From assembly GCF_001951155.1 (NCBI RefSeq), contig NZ_CP016359.1:508501-572500 (forward strand): 64,000 bases of DNA, written 5' to 3'. The translations under genes were made by a program, and so were the position numbers. This stretch comes from Christiangramia flava JLT2011 (GTDB taxonomy: Bacteria; Bacteroidota; Bacteroidia; Flavobacteriales; Flavobacteriaceae). The notes beneath the pieces were generated by a model, which was not told where the DNA came from, searched no databases, and was given only the letters and a program-made list of their open reading frames with translations. Positions 25,888-37,024 of the stretch are shown here, piece after piece. Within the stretch, counting starts at the first letter, position 1. Each line of letters opens with the position of its first letter.

Positions 25888-27540
25888 CTAATTCAGGAGT
25901 GCTTTCGCGTGTGCGAGGGCCGATTCGCTTTTGGTATTTCCGCCCAACATCAGCGCCAGCTCTTCCACTCGCTGATTTTCACCAAGCTTCACGATCTTCG
26001 TTTGCGTCGCATCGTCGTTATCTTCCTTATAAATTTTGAAGTGGCTTGAACCTTTCCCGGCGATCTGCGGTAGATGGGTAATGGCGATCACCTGCATGTT
26101 TGCGCCCATTTTCTGAAGAATTTCTCCCATCCTGCTGGCAATATCTCCCGAAACTCCGGTATCGATCTCATCAAAAATAATCGTTGGCAAATTGCTTTGC
26201 GCAGCCAGAATACTTTTTACCGCCAACATGATACGCGATAATTCCCCGCCCGAAGCAGCCTTTTTCATCTCTTTAAAAGTGCCGCCCTTGTTGGCCGCAA
26301 GAAACCATTCGAGCTTATCCTGCCCGTTCGTTAAAAATTCCGCTGTTTGATCCAGCTGAATTTTCAGCCTGGCGTTTGGCATGCCAAGGTCTGCCAGGAT
26401 CTTTTCAGTCTGCTCGACGAAAACCGGAATAATTTTGTCTCTTTTCGCGTGCAATTCGGAAGCGATCTTCTGCAATTCCTCTTTTTTAGCTTCGATCTCC
26501 CGCTGGATTTCCTTCAGGGAATTCTCAGCGTTTTCGGTTACTGAAACTTCTTTCCGCAGCGATTCGGTGATCGCGATCAGTTCTTCCACATTTTCAGCAT
26601 TATGCTTTTTCTGAAGATTATAGATCAGCTGAAGTTTCTGGTTGACCATTTCCAGTTCTTCCGGGTTCGCCTCGATACGATCTAAAGCAGAGGTCATTTC
26701 GGTCTCCAGGTCATCCAGCTCAATGATCACACTGTTTACACGCTCATAAAACGACTCATAAGAAGTCGAAAATTGGGAAATTTTGGACAGGCTGTTACGA
26801 ATGGATTTCAAGGTTTCCAGGCTCCCAATCTCTTCCTGTTGCAAATTATTGATCGCGGCATTCAGGTTTTCAGTGAGCTCTTCTACATTATTCAATTCTT
26901 CGTAGCGCTCTTCGAGTTCATCCTGCATGCCTTCTTTTAAATGCGCTTCTTCGAGTTCGTTAAGCAGGAAAACATTATAATCATATTCTCTTGCTGCGCG
27001 GGCCTGCTCCTCCTTTAGTTCGGCAAAACGCGCCTGAAGCGCTTTAAAATTCCGAAGTTCTTTTTTATACTGAATCAACACGGCCTCATTGCCGGCGATT
27101 GTATCGATCACATCAAACTGGTAGCCGGCGTTCCCGAGACTCAGGGTCTCATGCTGGCTGTGAATATCGATCAGGTAACTACCCAATTTCTGCAACGCGG
27201 AGATTTTTACCGGCGTATCATTGATAAAAGCTCGTGATTTGCCCGAAGGAAGGATCTCCCTTCGAATAATGCTATTGGGCTCATAATCCAGGTCTTCCTT
27301 TTCAAAGAATTTTTCCAGCTTGTAATTTACGATCCCGAAACTTCCTTCGATCACACATTTTTTTTCGGGATTCCTGATCGCGCTGAAGTCGGCACGATCT
27401 CCCAGGAGCAATCCCAATGCTCCTAAAATGATCGATTTTCCTGCACCGGTTTCTCCGGTCATGATCGTAAAACCCTTATCGAGGCTCATATTGATGTCTT
27501 CGATAAGCGCGTAATTCTTAATGGAAAGTGCTGTTAGCAA
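25888..27540 (-). CDS. recN: DNA repair protein RecN
   Basis: The protein is 550 residues, the usual size. RecN is an SMC-like ATPase that acts in double-strand break repair. The N-terminal head has the Walker A GETGAGKSIILGALGLLLGD (about 31-50). A long coiled-coil region (about 155-370) is rich in Glu, Leu and Lys. The C-terminal head has the ABC signature SGGELSRIMLAVK, Walker B TIIFDEIDTGVSGDIA, and the His switch VIAITHLPQIA. It is 57 bp downstream of the porD-like gene and probably ends the bamD-rpoZ-coaBC-porD transcript. A TATATTTA sequence in the gap could be its own promoter. Confidence 0.97.
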   Translation of the reverse strand: MLTALSIKNYALIEDINMSLDKGFTIMTGETGAGKSIILGALGLLLGDRADFSAIRNPEKKCVIEGSFGIVNYKLEKFFEKEDLDYEPNSIIRREILPSGKSRAFINDTPVKISALQKLGSYLIDIHSQHETLSLGNAGYQFDVIDTIAGNEAVLIQYKKELRNFKALQARFAELKEEQARAAREYDYNVFLLNELEEAHLKEGMQDELEERYEELNNVEELTENLNAAINNLQQEEIGSLETLKSIRNSLSKISQFSTSYESFYERVNSVIIELDDLETEMTSALDRIEANPEELEMVNQKLQLIYNLQKKHNAENVEELIAITESLRKEVSVTENAENSLKEIQREIEAKKEELQKIASELHAKRDKIIPVFVEQTEKILADLGMPNARLKIQLDQTAEFLTNGQDKLEWFLAANKGGTFKEMKKAASGGELSRIMLAVKSILAAQSNLPTIIFDEIDTGVSGDIASRMGEILQKMGANMQVIAITHLPQIAGKGSSHFKIYKEDNDDATQTKIVKLGENQRVEELALMLGGNTKSESALAHAKALLN

Positions 27541-27597
27541 GCCTGATTAAATTTGAGCTAAATATAAGGGAGAAAAAACTGCGAATCAACCGAAAAT

Positions 27598-28485
27598 TTA
27601 TCGGATTGTTCTCCAGTTTTTGGAATATCGTGGTGCGATATTGTTTAGGGTTTCGACCAGGTCTGGCTTCCCGATGCTTGGCCCATCAGAAAATATTTTC
27701 GCGATCTCATCAGCCTTAGCGTCAAAAAACACCCGAAGCAGCAAGGAATTATTCCGGCGACCATTCATCACCTTCAATTTGTCCATAGCCTCAGCAATTG
27801 CGGTCTTACCTCCAACAAGATCTTCATGCATCACGTCCAGCCCCAGACGGTGATAATCGTATAGTGCCTCGCGGTATTCGCCGTATGTATTCGAAAGAAG
27901 ATCTGTATTCAAACGATATCTGGAACGCTGCCCGTCACTACCTTTCCAGCCCAGGGAACCTCCCTGCTGGGCAGTGGTCACGATGCGGTTAGCCTCTTCA
28001 AAATAAGGAGTTCCGCCATCTGGTGCAAAAGTATCGGCATCCAGACCAATGATCGTATATATGTAATAGGAAATGACCGAAACCAGGTTAGAGGTATAGG
28101 TATTCTGGCTATAGTTCAGCGGTTGGTACTCGCGGTAATTGAAACCGAACTGCTCATCACTGAAATTAAAAACCGGCGTGATCAGAGAAGTTCCGTAGAC
28201 CGGCCTGGAAGATTGCACCTGGATGCTAGCATTAAAATTTTCGCCTTCAAAACTGCTGATGGTGATAAACATACTGCAGTTAATACGCTCCTGCGGCTGG
28301 AATTTCTGATCGATCCAGGAAGTGTTGTTCACAAATTCATTTAAAGATCGCTCCAGGGTTTTGAATACGGAAAGGTTCGCCTGCCCGGTTTGTTCAGCGT
28401 TGATCGTGATCTCACAATTAAGCTGTTGCGCCATTCCCAGCTGGGCGGCGATAAAAAGCAAAAAAGTAAGGATCAGCTTAGGCAT
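27598..28485 (-). CDS. porD: DUF4835 protein (PorD-like, type IX secretion)
   Basis: The protein is 295 residues. A signal peptide (about 1-19, ending AQLGMAQ) directs it to the periplasm. The sequence has DUF4835/PorD landmarks: QLNCEITINAEQTGQANLSVFKTLERSLNEF early on (landmark only, about residues 20-50), ISYYIYTIIGLDADTFAP, the stretch with FEEANRIVTTAQQG and GWKGSDGQRSRY, and LYDYHRLGLDVM. PorD is required for gliding or type IX secretion in some Bacteroidota. That fits the T9SS-sorted protein in this window. It overlaps coaBC by 8 bp. The symbol rests on recalled family similarity. Confidence 0.8.
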   Translation of the reverse strand: MPKLILTFLLFIAAQLGMAQQLNCEITINAEQTGQANLSVFKTLERSLNEFVNNTSWIDQKFQPQERINCSMFITISSFEGENFNASIQVQSSRPVYGTSLITPVFNFSDEQFGFNYREYQPLNYSQNTYTSNLVSVISYYIYTIIGLDADTFAPDGGTPYFEEANRIVTTAQQGGSLGWKGSDGQRSRYRLNTDLLSNTYGEYREALYDYHRLGLDVMHEDLVGGKTAIAEAMDKLKVMNGRRNNSLLLRVFFDAKADEIAKIFSDGPSIGKPDLVETLNNIAPRYSKNWRTIR

Positions 28486-29686
28486 TCAACAATTCTATAA
28501 TTTCCTGAACAATATCTCTGGCAACTTCTTTTTTTGATTTCAAACCGAAATCAATCTTACGATCGGGATAAATGATACTTACTTTATTAGTGTCCCCTTT
28601 AAAGCCTGCACCTTCGTCCCGCAATGAATTTAATACAATAAAATCAAGATTCTTCTTTTCCAGCTTCTTTTTGGCATTTTCCTCTTCATTGTTAGTCTCC
28701 AGTGCAAAACCAATAAGCTTCTGATGCTTTTTCTGTGCACCCATACTAGCCAGGATATCTTCGGTCTTGGTCAGCTCAATACTTAAAGAAGCCTCCTTTT
28801 TCTTGATCTTTTCGGCAGCAACGCTCTTCGGTTTATAATCGGCAACCGCAGCGGCAGCGATAAAAACATCAGACTCAGTAAAATGCTCCTGGACTGCTTC
28901 GTACATTTCCCGGGTACTGGTTACGCGCATCATCCTGATCTTTCCTTTCGGCGCATCGAGATGCGTGGGCCCGGAAACTAAAGTCACCTCCGCGCCATTT
29001 TTGGCAGCGACGGCGGCGATCTCGTACCCCATTTTACCGCTGGAATGATTTCCTATAAAACGAACAGGATCAATCGCTTCGTATGTAGGCCCTGCTGTGA
29101 TCAGCACTTTTTTCCCTTTCAATGGAAGATCTTCAGAAAAAAAGGATTCCAAAAATTGGATAATTTCTTCCGGTTCGGCCATCCTGCCCTCGCCCTTCAA
29201 GCCACTAGCCAGTTCACCGGTACCTGCCGGAATCATGATATTTCCGTAAGATTGAAGGGTCTCAAAACTGTTCCTGGTAGAGGTATGCTGATACATATCC
29301 AGATCCATCGCGGGGGCGAAGAAAACGGGGCATTTCGCAGAGAGATACGTTGCCAGCAGCAAATTATCGCTATTCCCCGACGCCATCTTGGAAAGCGTAC
29401 TGGCTGTAGCAGGGGCTATAAGCATGAAATCGGCCCAAAGGCCGAGTTCCACGTGATTGTTCCAGGTGGCATTCTCATCTTCTTCATTCGTAAAGGAAGA
29501 ATACACCTCGTTCTTAGATAATGTTGAAAGTGTAAGCGGTGTGATAAATTCCTTGGCTGCCGGGGTCATCACCACGCGGACTTCAGCTCCAGATTTGATA
29601 AAAAGCCTTACCAGACCGGCTGTTTTGTAAGCAGCGATACCGCCGGTTACACCGAGTAAAACTTTCTTACCGCTTAGTACAGACAT
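28478..29686 (-). CDS. coaBC: Bifunctional phosphopantothenoylcysteine decarboxylase/synthetase
   Basis: The protein is 402 residues. It joins phosphopantothenate with cysteine and then decarboxylates the product, two steps of CoA synthesis. The N-terminal flavoprotein CoaC domain (about 1-180) has LLGVTGGIAAYKTAGLVR, the catalytic-His area WNNHVELG and PAMDLDMY. The C-terminal CoaB domain (about 190-400) has VLITAGPTYEAIDPVRFIGN, SGKMGYEIA, AAAVADYKP and the Lys-rich KIKKKEASL. It lies 12 bp downstream of rpoZ and overlaps porD, so it shares the bamD promoter. Confidence 0.96.
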   Translation of the reverse strand: MSVLSGKKVLLGVTGGIAAYKTAGLVRLFIKSGAEVRVVMTPAAKEFITPLTLSTLSKNEVYSSFTNEEDENATWNNHVELGLWADFMLIAPATASTLSKMASGNSDNLLLATYLSAKCPVFFAPAMDLDMYQHTSTRNSFETLQSYGNIMIPAGTGELASGLKGEGRMAEPEEIIQFLESFFSEDLPLKGKKVLITAGPTYEAIDPVRFIGNHSSGKMGYEIAAVAAKNGAEVTLVSGPTHLDAPKGKIRMMRVTSTREMYEAVQEHFTESDVFIAAAAVADYKPKSVAAEKIKKKEASLSIELTKTEDILASMGAQKKHQKLIGFALETNNEEENAKKKLEKKNLDFIVLNSLRDEGAGFKGDTNKVSIIYPDRKIDFGLKSKKEVARDIVQEIIELLNA

Positions 29687-29698
29687 AACCGAGACTTC

Positions 29699-30025
29699 TT
29701 AGTCTTCTGTGTCCTTGGTATTTCTCCAGTAAATTTTGTCTTCCAGCCACTCCTCTACGGCAAGAGCCTGAGGTTTTGGCAGTCTTTCGTAGAACTTGGA
29801 AACTTCGATCTGCTCCTTATTCTCAAAGATTTCATCAAGAGAATCATTGTAAGTAGCAAATTCATCCAGTTTTTCCAGTAATTCCTTTTTGATTTCAGAA
29901 TTGATCTGGGTTGCTCTTTTGGCAACAATAGAAATAGCTTCGTAAATGTTCCCGGTTGGGGCATCTACCTTATTCCTGTCGATTGTAGTGGTATTTACCG
30001 GTGCGTCAATCTTTTTAAAATCCAT
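29699..30025 (-). CDS. rpoZ: RNA polymerase omega subunit (RpoZ-like)
   Basis: The protein is 108 residues. A core of TGNIYEAISIVAKRATQINSE (about 25-45) matches the omega pattern in which a helix with AR-type residues contacts the beta' subunit; the rest is acidic. The C-terminal extension (KFYERLPKPQALAVEEWLEDKIYW) is typical of the Bacteroidota version. Omega helps assemble RNA polymerase. Its place between bamD and coaBC is a common flavobacterial arrangement, which supports the call in a small divergent protein. Confidence 0.88.
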   Translation of the reverse strand: MDFKKIDAPVNTTTIDRNKVDAPTGNIYEAISIVAKRATQINSEIKKELLEKLDEFATYNDSLDEIFENKEQIEVSKFYERLPKPQALAVEEWLEDKIYWRNTKDTED

Positions 30026-30034
30026 AATACCTAA

Positions 30035-30847
30035 TTAAAAATTTTGTAGTCTCGAATTGATGTCTTCCAGAGAAGCGTTCATTTCTTCCATGCGCTCTCC
30101 TTCGGGATAATATTTTTTATAAGCCTCGTAATAGGTTTTCGCCTCTTTCAGGCGTTCCTCCATTAAAAAAGCCACACTGTTCGTTGCCAGTTTATATGCT
30201 GAATCGAAGCGATAATAGAAAGCTTCTTCCCTAAACGGAGTTCCTGGATAATCTGCAATGAAATTGGTAAAGGAAGCGATGGCCGCTTTATAGAATTCTG
30301 TTTTGTGATATTGCCGGGCGATCTCGAAAGCCTTCTTTTCCAGCTTACGCTGCAATTCTGCTGCCATGTCACTGGCCTGATCGGCATATTCTCCCTGCGG
30401 ATATTTATTCAGGTACTCCTGAAGTTCCTCCATGGCCTTTTTAGTATCGGTTTGATCCAGGTTGTAAGGCGGAGTCCTGTAGTAATAACTTGCCGCTTCC
30501 TTAAAGGAAGCCTCCTCGGTCTTTTCGCTATTGGCGTACAATTGCTGAAAACGCTCGAACTCAAACGGAGAGACAAAATAATCTCCCAACTGGTAATGAG
30601 CATCTGCCAACATGTATGATAAACGCTGCCCCTGTGGCTTTCCTCTGAACTGAGGCTCTATTTGCTCCAGTATGCGGATGGATTTACGAAGCTTTTTATT
30701 GCTCTTTTCCTCTTTTCCCTGTGTATACAGCTCTTCAGCAGTAGCATATTTCTTAGCGGTATCATCGCTTTTTAACAGCTTTTGATATTCACTACAGGAA
30801 GTGACGAGCATCAAGAGCCCTAAAGCTAAAATCCCTTTTTTCATCAT
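30035..30847 (-). CDS. bamD: Outer membrane assembly lipoprotein BamD
   Basis: The protein is 270 residues from 30847 (MMKKGILALGLLMLVTSC). The frame continues upstream to 30874, but those codons overlap the -7 promoter element at 30864-30871, so they are not translated from this promoter. The lipobox Cys anchors the protein in the outer membrane. Five TPR-like helical pairs follow (EELYTQGKEEKSNKKLRKSI, YMLADAHYQLGDYF, LQEYLNKYPQGEYADQA, ASFTNFIADYPGTPFREEAFY). With BamA it inserts beta-barrel proteins. It is the first gene of the rpoZ-coaBC-porD transcript. Confidence 0.92.
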   Translation of the reverse strand: MMKKGILALGLLMLVTSCSEYQKLLKSDDTAKKYATAEELYTQGKEEKSNKKLRKSIRILEQIEPQFRGKPQGQRLSYMLADAHYQLGDYFVSPFEFERFQQLYANSEKTEEASFKEAASYYYRTPPYNLDQTDTKKAMEELQEYLNKYPQGEYADQASDMAAELQRKLEKKAFEIARQYHKTEFYKAAIASFTNFIADYPGTPFREEAFYYRFDSAYKLATNSVAFLMEERLKEAKTYYEAYKKYYPEGERMEEMNASLEDINSRLQNF

Positions 30848-30863
30848 ACGTAAAAACATCTGG

Positions 30864-30871
30864 CAAAAATA
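30864..30871 (-). promoter_or_regulatory. Bacteroidota -7 element before bamD
   Basis: The minus strand reads TATTTTTG, an exact TAnnTTTG match, 16 nt before the chosen bamD start. It sets the start site and rules out the upstream in-frame ATGs at 30874 and 30859. Confidence 0.65.
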
Positions 30872-30887
30872 CATTTTTTGTGAGTAT

Positions 30888-30925
30888 AAAAAAAACTTTC
30901 CTCAGTTAGACAAATAACTGAGGAA
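30888..30925 (-). terminator. Rho-independent terminator downstream of dapA
   Basis: An 11-bp perfect stem TTCCTCAGTTA/TAACTGAGGAA (30898-30908 with 30915-30925) has a 6-nt loop. On the minus strand it is followed by AG and eight T. It separates dapA from the bamD promoter. Confidence 0.9.
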
Positions 30926-30982
30926 TAGCTTTATTTATTGCTGTTAGCCGAAATTTTTCCGGTACCGCCCGGGTGGGATTGT

Positions 30983-31858
30983 TTAAAAACGCTTCAAAAA
31001 ATCTCCAATTCGATCCTGCAATGCTTCAGAAGCTTCCACTAAAGGCAACCGAAGATGATTCTGGATCATGCCTTTATGGGCCAGCAGGGATTTGATCCCG
31101 GAAGGATTTCCTTCCGCGAAAATCAGTTCTATGGAAGGTGCTAGGCGATAATGCAATTTGTAAGCCTCTGAAACTTCAGCCTGAAGCCCTAAACGTACCA
31201 TTTCGCTGAATTCTTTAGGCAGCCCCTGCCCAATTACTGAAATTACGCCTTTTCCTCCTGCCAGTGTCATAGGCAGCGTGATCATGTCGTCTCCGGAAAT
31301 TACCATAAAATCTTCTGGCACCACACTGATGAGCTTCATCGCCTGCACCATATCCCCGGCAGCTTCCTTTACCCCAATGATATTATCGAGTTCCCGCGCC
31401 ATCCGGTTAATGGTTTCCGGAAGGATATTAGAGGCCGTTCTCCCGGGAACATTATAAACAATCACCGGCAGCGGCGAAGCTTCAGCCACCGCTTTAAAAT
31501 GCCTGAAAATGCCTTCCTGCGTTGGCTTATTGTAGTATGGAGAAACTGAAAGTATGGCATCAAAACCTTCCAACCTGGCACTTTTCAATTCTTCGACCAC
31601 CGCAGCAGTATTATTTCCGCCGATTCCAAGAACCATAGGCAGCCTGCCGTTATTGGCCTTTTTTACGGTTTCCTTCACCAGCTCTTTTTCCTCTGGATTC
31701 AACGAGGCGCTTTCCCCGGTTGTTCCAAGTACCACCAGGTATTCGATACCATTGGTAATCTGGTCGTTCACCAGGTTTGCCAATGCATCCATATCTATCG
31801 ATAAGTCTTCCTTAAAAGGCGTGATCAAAGCCACACCGGTTCCAACAAAGGCTTCCAT
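30983..31858 (-). CDS. dapA: 4-hydroxy-tetrahydrodipicolinate synthase
   Basis: The protein is 291 residues, the standard length. It condenses pyruvate with aspartate semialdehyde in lysine and diaminopimelate synthesis. Visible signatures: [30 protein letters not shown], the active-site Tyr in [13 protein letters not shown] (about 135), and the Schiff-base Lys in [11 protein letters not shown] (about 163). It starts next to the stop of the DUF6913-like gene upstream and ends at a strong terminator. dapF, from the same pathway, is also in this window but unlinked. Confidence 0.97.
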   Translation of the reverse strand: MEAFVGTGVALITPFKEDLSIDMDALANLVNDQITNGIEYLVVLGTTGESASLNPEEKELVKETVKKANNGRLPMVLGIGGNNTAAVVEELKSARLEGFDAILSVSPYYNKPTQEGIFRHFKAVAEASPLPVIVYNVPGRTASNILPETINRMARELDNIIGVKEAAGDMVQAMKLISVVPEDFMVISGDDMITLPMTLAGGKGVISVIGQGLPKEFSEMVRLGLQAEVSEAYKLHYRLAPSIELIFAEGNPSGIKSLLAHKGMIQNHLRLPLVEASEALQDRIGDFLKRF

Positions 31859-32353
31859 TTAATTCGTGTTTTTTAAAATTTTCAAATATTTAAAAGCTTC
31901 TTCCCAAAACTCCCGGAAATCATCGGTTTGAATGGAAATATTGAACAGGCTCAAAGCATCCCATCCGCGACCGATCTTTAGCTGAGCCTTTGCACGCGCG
32001 GTAAACAGTCCGCCAGCATAACAATTCTCTTCAAAAAAGCAGAGCAGGAAATCGTAAGGTTTTGCCAGGGATTCCAGGATCTGCTCATCTTTAAATCGAC
32101 CGCGCATGTTTACCTGCGAATCGGAAAGACTGCGATGATCTCCTTGAAATTTGGTAGGATTACACACAAAAATTTCCAAATTCTCCGGGTTAAAACCTGC
32201 GTTCTTCAATGCCGACAAAAAGACTGGGATCCGCTCTTCAAATTCTTCTGCAATCAAAAGGGCACTTCTTCCTGTAATCCCGGTTTCTTCAAACCCGGAT
32301 TGCCGCGCATATTTCCTGATCTTTTTGCGGATCAGTATTTTTTTCAGACTCAT
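31859..32353 (-). CDS. DUF6913-like conserved protein
   Basis: The protein is 164 residues with no signal or membrane segment. It starts with a basic helix (MSLKKILIRKKIRKYARQSG) and has an alpha/beta pattern with RSALLIAEEFEER, YDFLLCFFEENCYAGGLFTA, KAQLKIGRGWDALSLFNISI and an amphipathic C-terminal helix ending YLKILKN. It resembles the flavobacterial DUF6913 family as I recall it; function unknown. It directly precedes dapA with no gap and probably shares its promoter, so it may have a role linked to that transcript. Confidence 0.7.
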   Translation of the reverse strand: MSLKKILIRKKIRKYARQSGFEETGITGRSALLIAEEFEERIPVFLSALKNAGFNPENLEIFVCNPTKFQGDHRSLSDSQVNMRGRFKDEQILESLAKPYDFLLCFFEENCYAGGLFTARAKAQLKIGRGWDALSLFNISIQTDDFREFWEEAFKYLKILKNTN

Positions 32354-32375
32354 TAAGCATGCTTGTTCTAAGCGG

Positions 32376-32383
32376 CAAAATTA
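32376..32383 (-). promoter_or_regulatory. Bacteroidota -7 element for the DUF6913-dapA unit
   Basis: The minus strand reads TAATTTTG, an exact TAnnTTTG match, 22 nt before the ATG at 32353. Confidence 0.6.
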
Positions 32384-32472
32384 GATATTTAAAAGAAATA
32401 GCCACCTATTACTGAAAATAGATTAATGAAAGCTATTGAAATTGCACAACTTTGTGATTCCTGTAAAAAGTT

Positions 32473-33168
32473 TTACACAAGATTGATGAGTCGCAGCTTC
32501 TTTTCGGAGGTCGTGAAGAATTTAAATGCCATGAATAACCCGGCCATACGCAAAATGGCCTGTATGACTTCCACGCTCGCATCGGGAAGATAAAATAATG
32601 CCATATCACGAAAGACATCAGCGAAAAGCAGGGCCAGCGTGAGCGAAATAAAATAAACCGATTTCTTTGAGTACGAATTCAGGTAATATACCAGCGCGAT
32701 CAGGGCCATCACCAGTAGATTCAGATAGTAAAATACGTAAAAGATCATCTCACCCATATCAGATATCTTTCGTTTCAATTCCTCGAGATGCCCCACCAAA
32801 AAATACACATTCAGAATGACCAATATGACAAATACGATCTTTATGTATCGGTTTGCCGCACTTCTTTCAGTAAATTTCAGCGCTTCCAGATACAGAAACA
32901 GGTAGGAAATTCCGGAAAAAACCATCATTCCGAAATGCCCTATTTTGTGTTGAAAAAAGCCGAAAATCCCTGCCAGGACCGCCGTGATTACAAAAGCCCG
33001 AAAATTAAGACGGGACTTTTTCACTTCACAGCAAAAACCATGGAGCAATGGAAAAAACAACAATAATCCGGAAAGACTGCTCAGCCAGGTTTGAGATTCC
33101 ATAACAGCGTAGATCTGCACCAGCAGAAGTGGCAGCAAGGCCAGCAACGATAATTTACTAGTTTTCAT
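32473..33168 (-). CDS. Integral membrane protein, possibly YhhN-like
   Basis: The protein is 231 residues with about seven or eight hydrophobic segments (about 7-24, 28-43, 58-75, 80-98, 108-126, 137-162, 170-188, 200-215). The C-terminal part, with ALLFADVFRDMALFYLP followed by a last helix, has the spacing of YhhN/lysoplasmalogenase-type membrane proteins, which cleave the vinyl ether of lysoplasmalogens. The match is weak and recalled. It is a lone gene between the DUF6913-dapA promoter and the divergent 5'-nucleotidase pair. Confidence 0.65.
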   Translation of the reverse strand: MKTSKLSLLALLPLLLVQIYAVMESQTWLSSLSGLLLFFPLLHGFCCEVKKSRLNFRAFVITAVLAGIFGFFQHKIGHFGMMVFSGISYLFLYLEALKFTERSAANRYIKIVFVILVILNVYFLVGHLEELKRKISDMGEMIFYVFYYLNLLVMALIALVYYLNSYSKKSVYFISLTLALLFADVFRDMALFYLPDASVEVIQAILRMAGLFMAFKFFTTSEKKLRLINLV

Positions 33169-33326
33169 ACAGATAGATTGGGTAGTTTAAATATATCAAA
33201 GTTTTATTTTATCGTTAAGAAACCGTTAAAAATAAATACCTCAAAAGTGGTATAACACTATTTTACCAGGGACAGAACAACAAAAAATTTATAAACATCC
33301 TCCCGGAGCAATCCCTTATAAAGTCT

Positions 33327-33334
33327 TAACTTTG
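33327..33334 (+). promoter_or_regulatory. Bacteroidota -7 element for the split 5'-nucleotidase pair
   Basis: TAACTTTG is an exact TAnnTTTG match, 22 nt before the ATG at 33357. Confidence 0.6.
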
Positions 33335-33356
33335 AAGCCTAATGCCTATTTAGATC

Positions 33357-34109
33357 ATGAAGAGTTTTATTCGCCTGTTGTTGGTAATCAGCTTATTTTC
33401 AAGCTGTAAAAATAATCCTACAACAATTTCAAGTTTTGAAGGAAAAAGGATTCCCATTGATTCCCAACTTTCAGAAGATGAGGAAATCAATGACTTTATC
33501 GCTCCCTACAAACAGAACCTGGACAAAACCATGGATTCGGTTCTGGCGTACAATCCAAAATTACTTACAAAATCTGATGGGGATCTGAATACCGCTATCG
33601 GTAATTTCATGGCAGATGCCGTAATGGAGCAGGCTAATCCTGTTTTTCAGTCTCGCACAGGGAAAGAGATCGATTTCGTCCTGCTGAACAATGGTGGTAT
33701 CCGGGCGCAACTGCCTTCCGGAGGCCTGACCATGAAAAAGATCTATGAACTGATGCCCTTTGAAAACGAAATTGTGATCGTGGAACTAACCGGAAAAGAT
33801 GTAAAAGACATGCTGCAATATCTCAGCAAGGCCAAAACCGCTCATCCCGTTAGTGGGATCGAGCTCCGTGCAGACAGAAATTACAAGATCTACAAAGCAA
33901 GCATTGATGGCCAACCGATCGATGAAAACAAACATTATTTCGTGGCCACTTCAGATTACCTTCAGCAGGGCGGTGACAACATGAACTTTTTTGCAAATCC
34001 CGTGGAAGTATATTCCGTAGATTATAAGATCAGGAATGCGCTGATCGATTACCTGAAGAAAACCGATACACTCCGAGCCAGAATCGATAACCGCTATATC
34101 AGAGAATAA
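33357..34109 (+). CDS. 5'-nucleotidase C-terminal domain lipoprotein
   Basis: The protein is 250 residues. The N-terminus MKSFIRLLLVISLFSSCK is a lipoprotein signal with the lipobox Cys at 17. The rest is the substrate-binding C-terminal domain of UshA-type 5'-nucleotidases: GNFMADAV, LLNNGGIRAQLPSGGLTMKKIYELMPFENEIV (landmark around residues 103-135) and a late YFVATSDYLQQGGDNMNFF. It lacks the metallophosphoesterase domain, which is encoded by the next gene; the two share one base at TAATG. The pair should hydrolyse nucleotides or similar phosphate esters outside the cytoplasm. Confidence 0.92.
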   Translation: MKSFIRLLLVISLFSSCKNNPTTISSFEGKRIPIDSQLSEDEEINDFIAPYKQNLDKTMDSVLAYNPKLLTKSDGDLNTAIGNFMADAVMEQANPVFQSRTGKEIDFVLLNNGGIRAQLPSGGLTMKKIYELMPFENEIVIVELTGKDVKDMLQYLSKAKTAHPVSGIELRADRNYKIYKASIDGQPIDENKHYFVATSDYLQQGGDNMNFFANPVEVYSVDYKIRNALIDYLKKTDTLRARIDNRYIRE

Positions 34110-35014
34110 TGAAAAGAAGAGATTTTATCCAAACGACCTCAGCAGCCGGTTTATTCATAGGACTTGGCGGACTGTCTTCCCTGTCTTTCCAATCACCAGG
34201 GAAACATCTTACCATTCTGCACACGAACGATGTGCATAGCCATATTGGACCTTTTGGACCGAACGACGGCCGAAATGCCAATATGGGCGGTGTTGCCAGA
34301 CGTGCTGCTTTGATCGAAAAAATCAGGCAGGAAAACCCTAATACGCTGTTACTCGATGCGGGTGACATTTTCCAGGGAACGCCTTATTTCAACTTCTACG
34401 GAGGTGAACTGGAATTCAAACTGATGAGCAAAATGCGCTACGATGCGGCAACCATTGGCAACCACGATTTCGACAACGGGATCGACGGTTTGTATGCCCA
34501 ATTACCGCATGCCAGTTTCGACTTCATTTGTTCGAATTATGATTTCAGCAATACTGTCATGGATGGCCACACTAAAGACCATAAGATCTTTAACAAAGAC
34601 GGAATCAAAATTGGCGTTTTTGGACTGGGTGTAGAGCTACAGGGGCTGGTAAACCAGAAACTCTATAAAGAGACTAAGTATCTTGACCCGATGGAAATCG
34701 CGACTGACATGGCTTCCAAACTTAAAAATGAAGAAAAATGCGACCTGGTGATCGCCCTTTCTCATATGGGTTATGATTATAAGAACAGTACGATTTCTGA
34801 TGTCAAACTCGCTCAGAAAACCAATAATATTGACCTGATCATTGGCGGCCATACGCACACGTTCCTGGACCGGCCAACAGTTCTGAAAAACAAATCTGGC
34901 AAAAACGTGATCGTGAACCAGGTTGGCTGTTACGGGCTCTACCTAGGAAGGCTGGATTACTATTTTGATGAGGAACAAAACCTGAAGACCAAAGGATACA
35001 GCATCCAGGTGTAA
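34109..35014 (+). CDS. Metallophosphoesterase (5'-nucleotidase N-terminal domain), Tat-like signal
   Basis: The protein is 301 residues. The N-terminus MKRRDFIQTTSAAGLFIGLGG looks like a twin-arginine export signal. The calcineurin-like metal motifs are all present: ILHTNDVHSHIG (DxH), LLDAGDIFQGTPYF (GDxxxG), TIGNHDFDNG (GNHD), ALSHMGYDYKN and LIIGGHTHTFLD (GHxH). It has no C-terminal nucleotide-binding domain, which is supplied by the upstream gene. The domain order of a normal UshA protein is thus reversed in the operon. The products probably form a two-subunit nucleotidase. Confidence 0.93.
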   Translation: MKRRDFIQTTSAAGLFIGLGGLSSLSFQSPGKHLTILHTNDVHSHIGPFGPNDGRNANMGGVARRAALIEKIRQENPNTLLLDAGDIFQGTPYFNFYGGELEFKLMSKMRYDAATIGNHDFDNGIDGLYAQLPHASFDFICSNYDFSNTVMDGHTKDHKIFNKDGIKIGVFGLGVELQGLVNQKLYKETKYLDPMEIATDMASKLKNEEKCDLVIALSHMGYDYKNSTISDVKLAQKTNNIDLIIGGHTHTFLDRPTVLKNKSGKNVIVNQVGCYGLYLGRLDYYFDEEQNLKTKGYSIQV

Positions 35015-35020
35015 CCCCTG

Positions 35021-37024
<2,004 letters not shown>

